Shown here one piece after another: positions 6,950-9,142 of a stretch of 9,142 nucleotides of DNA. The position numbers were made by a program, and so were the translations under genes. Numbering within the stretch: the stretch's first letter is position 1; each line of letters begins with the position of its first letter. Where the stretch lies: positions 1 to 9,142 of the forward strand of contig JAGAYQ010000383.1 in NCBI GenBank assembly GCA_017940445.1, given 5' to 3'. The notes under the pieces are model-generated. The model searched no databases. It was not told the origin of the DNA and saw only the letters and a list, made by a program, of their open reading frames with translations. This stretch comes from Pyramidobacter sp. (lineage in GTDB: Bacteria > Synergistota > Synergistia > Synergistales > Dethiosulfovibrionaceae).

Positions 6950-7798
6950 GTGAACAGCCGCACGGATTTTTTCAAAGTCGTCGAGTTCGGCGACGGCATC
7001 GCCCGCATCGAGGCAACAGGCAGCGTCTTCTGCTACCTGATCGAGGGCCGCAAGCGGGCGCTGCTGATCGACGCGATGACGGGGCTGGGCAATCTGCGCG
7101 ACTACGTGCGCACGCTCACGCGGCTGCCGGTCACGCTGGTCTGCACGCACGGACACTTCGACCACATCGGCGGCGCCCTCGACTTTGGCGAAGCGTGGAT
7201 CCCCCAGCTTGACGCGAACATGATCGCCGCGCACGAGACGCTCGACCGCAAGTACTGGTTCGAGCGCAAGCTCTGCGAGCTGCGGGCCCGGCCGGTCAAC
7301 TTCACCCGCGACGACTTCACGCCGCAGCGCCCCATGGTGTGGCGCGCGCTTCGCGACGGCAGCCGCTTCGATCTGGGGCGGCGCATCGTCACTGCCGTGG
7401 CGGTGCCGGGTCACTCGCGCGGCTCGATGGGCTTTCTCGACTCGAAGACGGGGATCTTTTTCTCGGGCGACGCGGGCAGCCGCAGCACGTTCCTGTTCCT
7501 GAGCTGCTCAACGACAACGGAGGAATATCTCGCCGCGCTGCTGCGGCTGAAGCGGATGCGCAATCATCAGATCAGCGAGTGGTACAACTTCCACAACTAC
7601 ACGGAGATGCCCGCGTCGATCATCGACGACCTCATCCAGGGCTGCCGCGACGCGCTCGACGGCAAGGCATCGGGCCCCGTGTTCCGCGGCGATCCGCGCT
7701 TCCGCTTCGTCTACCCCATCGACCGCAAGTGGAAGCGCACCGACGGGCGCGTGGGCAACATCATCGTCGATCTGACGCGGCTGCGCGCGCCAAAGTAA
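6950..7798 (+). CDS. Metallo-beta-lactamase-fold metallohydrolase
   Basis: From GTG 6950 the product has 282 residues. The MBL-fold zinc motif THGHFDH (residues 66-72) is intact, with the third His in PGHSRGS (His155) and the bridging Asp in FFSGDA (Asp174). A final ligand could be His215 in YNFHNY, though its context is not the usual GHG. The N-terminal strand pair GSVFCYLIEGRKRALLIDAMTG is standard for the fold. A basic C-terminal part (about residues 225-282) ends in IIVDLTRL. No signal peptide or membrane segment is seen, so a cytoplasmic hydrolase is expected. The substrate cannot be inferred: the superfamily includes glyoxalase II, lactonases and others. Its stop overlaps the ribosome binding site of the LysE-type gene, which implies coupled expression. 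Confidence 0.88.
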   Translation: MNSRTDFFKVVEFGDGIARIEATGSVFCYLIEGRKRALLIDAMTGLGNLRDYVRTLTRLPVTLVCTHGHFDHIGGALDFGEAWIPQLDANMIAAHETLDRKYWFERKLCELRARPVNFTRDDFTPQRPMVWRALRDGSRFDLGRRIVTAVAVPGHSRGSMGFLDSKTGIFFSGDAGSRSTFLFLSCSTTTEEYLAALLRLKRMRNHQISEWYNFHNYTEMPASIIDDLIQGCRDALDGKASGPVFRGDPRFRFVYPIDRKWKRTDGRVGNIIVDLTRLRAPK

Positions 7799-7803
7799 GG
7801 AGG
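7797..7803 (+). promoter_or_regulatory. Ribosome binding site of the lysE-type gene, overlapping the MBL stop codon
   Basis: AAGGAGG shares its first two bases with the TAA stop (7796-7798) and sits 6 bases before ATG 7810. The arrangement favours reinitiation by ribosomes finishing the hydrolase gene. It also fixes the exporter start, since the same frame is open far upstream inside the hydrolase gene. Confidence 0.8.
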
Positions 7804-7809
7804 GCTCTC

Positions 7810-8421
7810 ATGCAGCATTACTTTCAAGGGCTTATGATCGCCCTGGCGTCGATCGCGCCCATCGGCGTGCAGAACCTGTTCGTCATCAACTCGGCGATGA
7901 GCCTGCCGCGTACACAGGCGCTGATCGTCGCCTCGTGCGTCTTCGTCTTCGACATGTCGCTGACGCTGGGAGCGTTTTTCGGCATGGGGTCGCTGATCTC
8001 CGCGTTTCCGCTGCTGCGGAGCGCCGTGCTGCTGATCGGCAGCCTGATCGTGCTGCGCATCGGCATCAGCCTGCTGCTGGCAAAAGGCGGCGAACTGACG
8101 CAGGAAAAGCGCGATTTTTCGCTGAAAAAAATCGTGACGACGGCGTTCGTCGTCACGTGGTTCAACCCCCAGGCACTGATCGACACGACGCTGTTTTTCG
8201 GAGCTTTCCGTGCATCTCTGCCGCCTCAGGCCGTGCGTCCGTTCATCGCCGGCTGCCTGACGGCTTCACCGCTGTGGTTCGTCTCGATCACGCTGCTCGT
8301 CTCCGCGCTGAAAGCCCGCCTCGGCGCAGGATTTTTACGCGCGCTCAACATTATCTGCGGAGCAGTCATCACCTTCTACGGCGGCAAGCTGCTGTGGGAA
8401 TTCGCGAAGGCGTTTCTGTAA
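7810..8421 (+). CDS. LysE/ArgO-family amino acid exporter
   Basis: The 203-residue membrane protein has LysE-family hallmarks: SIAPIGVQNLFVIN near residues 14-27 (the usual PGPQN motif as PIGVQN), Asp48 in the second hydrophobic segment, and TWFNPQALIDTTLFFG (residues 116-131), the family's NPxxxxDT motif. About six hydrophobic segments are visible, with a charged cytoplasmic loop (ELTQEKRDFSLKK, about residues 95-107) in the middle, as expected. LysE and ArgO export lysine and arginine; relatives handle other amino acids, so the substrate here is open. No LysG/ArgP-type regulator is adjacent within the window. It is the second gene of the pair with the MBL hydrolase. Confidence 0.92.
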   Translation: MQHYFQGLMIALASIAPIGVQNLFVINSAMSLPRTQALIVASCVFVFDMSLTLGAFFGMGSLISAFPLLRSAVLLIGSLIVLRIGISLLLAKGGELTQEKRDFSLKKIVTTAFVVTWFNPQALIDTTLFFGAFRASLPPQAVRPFIAGCLTASPLWFVSITLLVSALKARLGAGFLRALNIICGAVITFYGGKLLWEFAKAFL

Positions 8422-8432
8422 ATTCACCCCCA

Positions 8433-8466
8433 CCGCAAAGCCCCGAAGTCACAAAGAAACACAAAG
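8433..8466 (+). repeat. Third copy of the 8-bp-unit ACACAAAG-type repeat
   Basis: Four units read CCGCAAAG (8433-8440), CCCCGAAG (8441-8448), TCACAAAG (8449-8456) and, after a 2-base offset, ACACAAAG (8459-8466), followed by GATGAAAA. The pattern, unit number and trailing GAT(G)AAA match the left arm of the element at 1049-1086, in the same orientation. It lies between the lysE-type stop and the terminator hairpin. Confidence 0.75.
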
Positions 8467-8470
8467 GATG

Positions 8471-8521
8471 AAAATACCCGTGAAGCGGCGAGAAATATTT
8501 CTGCCGCTTCACGGGTATTTT
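8471..8521. terminator. Strong bidirectional terminator between convergent genes
   Basis: A perfect 19-bp stem runs from 8471-8489 to 8503-8521, with A-rich left and T-rich right ends so that either strand yields a hairpin plus U run. The loop contains a further palindrome, AGAAATATTTCT (8491-8502), which can extend the stem by 4 bp. It serves the lysE-type gene on the plus strand and the M20 gene on the minus strand. Confidence 0.92.
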
Positions 8522-8563
8522 TGTCGATCATATTTGACGTTCTACGTGAAACAATTCATTCGT

Positions 8564-9142
8564 TCATGCCAAAAATCGCCTGGCAAATTCCGCAGTCAGT
8601 GCGGCGCTGACGGAGAGACAGCGTTCATCGGCTTCAAACTTGTCGCTGTGCTGGGGGGCGCCGCAGCCGGTCTGATCGTTGGCGCAGCCGACAAAGGCCA
8701 TCACCACGGGGGCAATCGCGCGGAAGCGCGCGTACGTCTCCGAGGCCATCCACGGCTGTCCGGCGATCAGATCGATGCCGGCGCTTTTTGCTGCCGACCG
8801 GGCCAGTTCGACCAGCTTAGGATCGTTTACGACCGGCAGCGTCAGGTTGCGCCAGCTCATTTTTGCAGTGCAGCCGCACGACGAGGCGATGCCGGCAGCT
8901 GTCTGATCGAGCAGTTCGTGAAGCGTGCGTCCTACTTCTTCGTCGAAGAAGCGCGTGCTGCCTTCCATGAAGCAGTCGTCGGGGATCCGGTTCCATGTGG
9001 AACCTCCGTGGATCTGGCACGGTGTGATCACTGCCGCGTCCCGTGAATTGATGCGGCGCGAGATGATCGAGCTGGAAGCGACGAGGATCTGCGCGGCGCA
9101 GTTGAGCGGATCGAGCCCCAGATGCGGCGTCGCTCCGTGGGC
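8564..9142 (-). CDS. M20-family amidohydrolase / aminoacylase (partial, C-terminal 192 residues)
   Basis: The minus-strand frame enters at the right edge and stops at TGA (8566-8564). An internal GTG at 9031 is not the start, since codons upstream to 9142 continue the family pattern. Visible parts are the end of the dimerisation domain (AHGATPHLGLDP, then SIISRRINSRDAAVITPCQIHGG), GSTWNRIPDD with MEGSTRFFDEEV, and the return to the catalytic domain (PVVNDPKL), ending with the metal-binding His in PQHSDKF (codon 8648-8650). This matches the HipO/AbgB/N-acyl-L-amino acid amidohydrolase group of zinc peptidases, which release amino acids from N-acyl conjugates. Most metal ligands lie beyond the window. 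No signal can be judged. It is convergent with the lysE-type gene and shares its terminator. Confidence 0.92.
   Translation of the reverse strand, partial: AHGATPHLGLDPLNCAAQILVASSSIISRRINSRDAAVITPCQIHGGSTWNRIPDDCFMEGSTRFFDEEVGRTLHELLDQTAAGIASSCGCTAKMSWRNLTLPVVNDPKLVELARSAAKSAGIDLIAGQPWMASETYARFRAIAPVVMAFVGCANDQTGCGAPQHSDKFEADERCLSVSAALTAEFARRFLA

Noticed and set aside
6392..7414. Minus-strand open frame of 340 codons across the aldo/keto reductase and MBL genes
   Set aside because: It runs through two clear plus-strand genes and a terminator and has no recognisable motifs.
8468..9046. Plus-strand open frame of 192 codons starting at the terminator hairpin
   Set aside because: Its first codons are the terminator stem and the rest is antisense to the M20 gene.

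Overview
The window is a GC-rich bacterial chromosomal segment with strong Shine-Dalgarno sites, tightly packed genes and intrinsic terminators. The protein style (a liv-type amino acid transporter, LysE exporter, M20 amidohydrolase) and the base composition suggest an amino-acid-fermenting anaerobe. My best guess is Synergistota (Pyramidobacter/Cloacibacillus-like). That guess rests on remembered resemblance, not on a search.

Layout. Positions 2-964 hold the 3' part of a periplasmic branched-chain amino acid binding protein (livK), followed by an intrinsic terminator (983-1014). A 341-base gap follows (965-1305). It carries a 258-bp element with imperfect inverted ends built from 8-bp units of the type ACACAAAG. 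From 1306 to 4795, livH, livM, livG and livF form a compact operon encoding two permeases and two ATPases; with livK this is a complete high-affinity branched-chain amino acid ABC importer. Next come an AT-rich SnoaL-like ester cyclase gene (4824-5234), whose composition is foreign to its surroundings, and a DIP1984-family coiled-coil protein (5274-5726). After a 273-base gap lies an aldo/keto reductase gene with an apparent lipoprotein signal and a frameshift near 6240 (6000-6871), closed by a terminator (6876-6906). A metallo-beta-lactamase-fold hydrolase (6950-7798) and a LysE-family amino acid exporter (7810-8421) form a coupled pair. A third copy of the 8-bp-unit repeat (8433-8466) and a strong bidirectional terminator (8471-8521) separate them from a convergent M20 amidohydrolase, which runs off the right edge on the minus strand.

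Functionally, import (Liv), export (LysE) and release of amino acids from N-acyl or peptide substrates (M20) fit an organism living on amino acids. I see no convincing new multi-gene system. The features most worth following up are the 8-bp-unit dispersed repeat and its inverted pair, the frameshifted, probably exported aldo/keto reductase, and the AT-rich ester cyclase insert.
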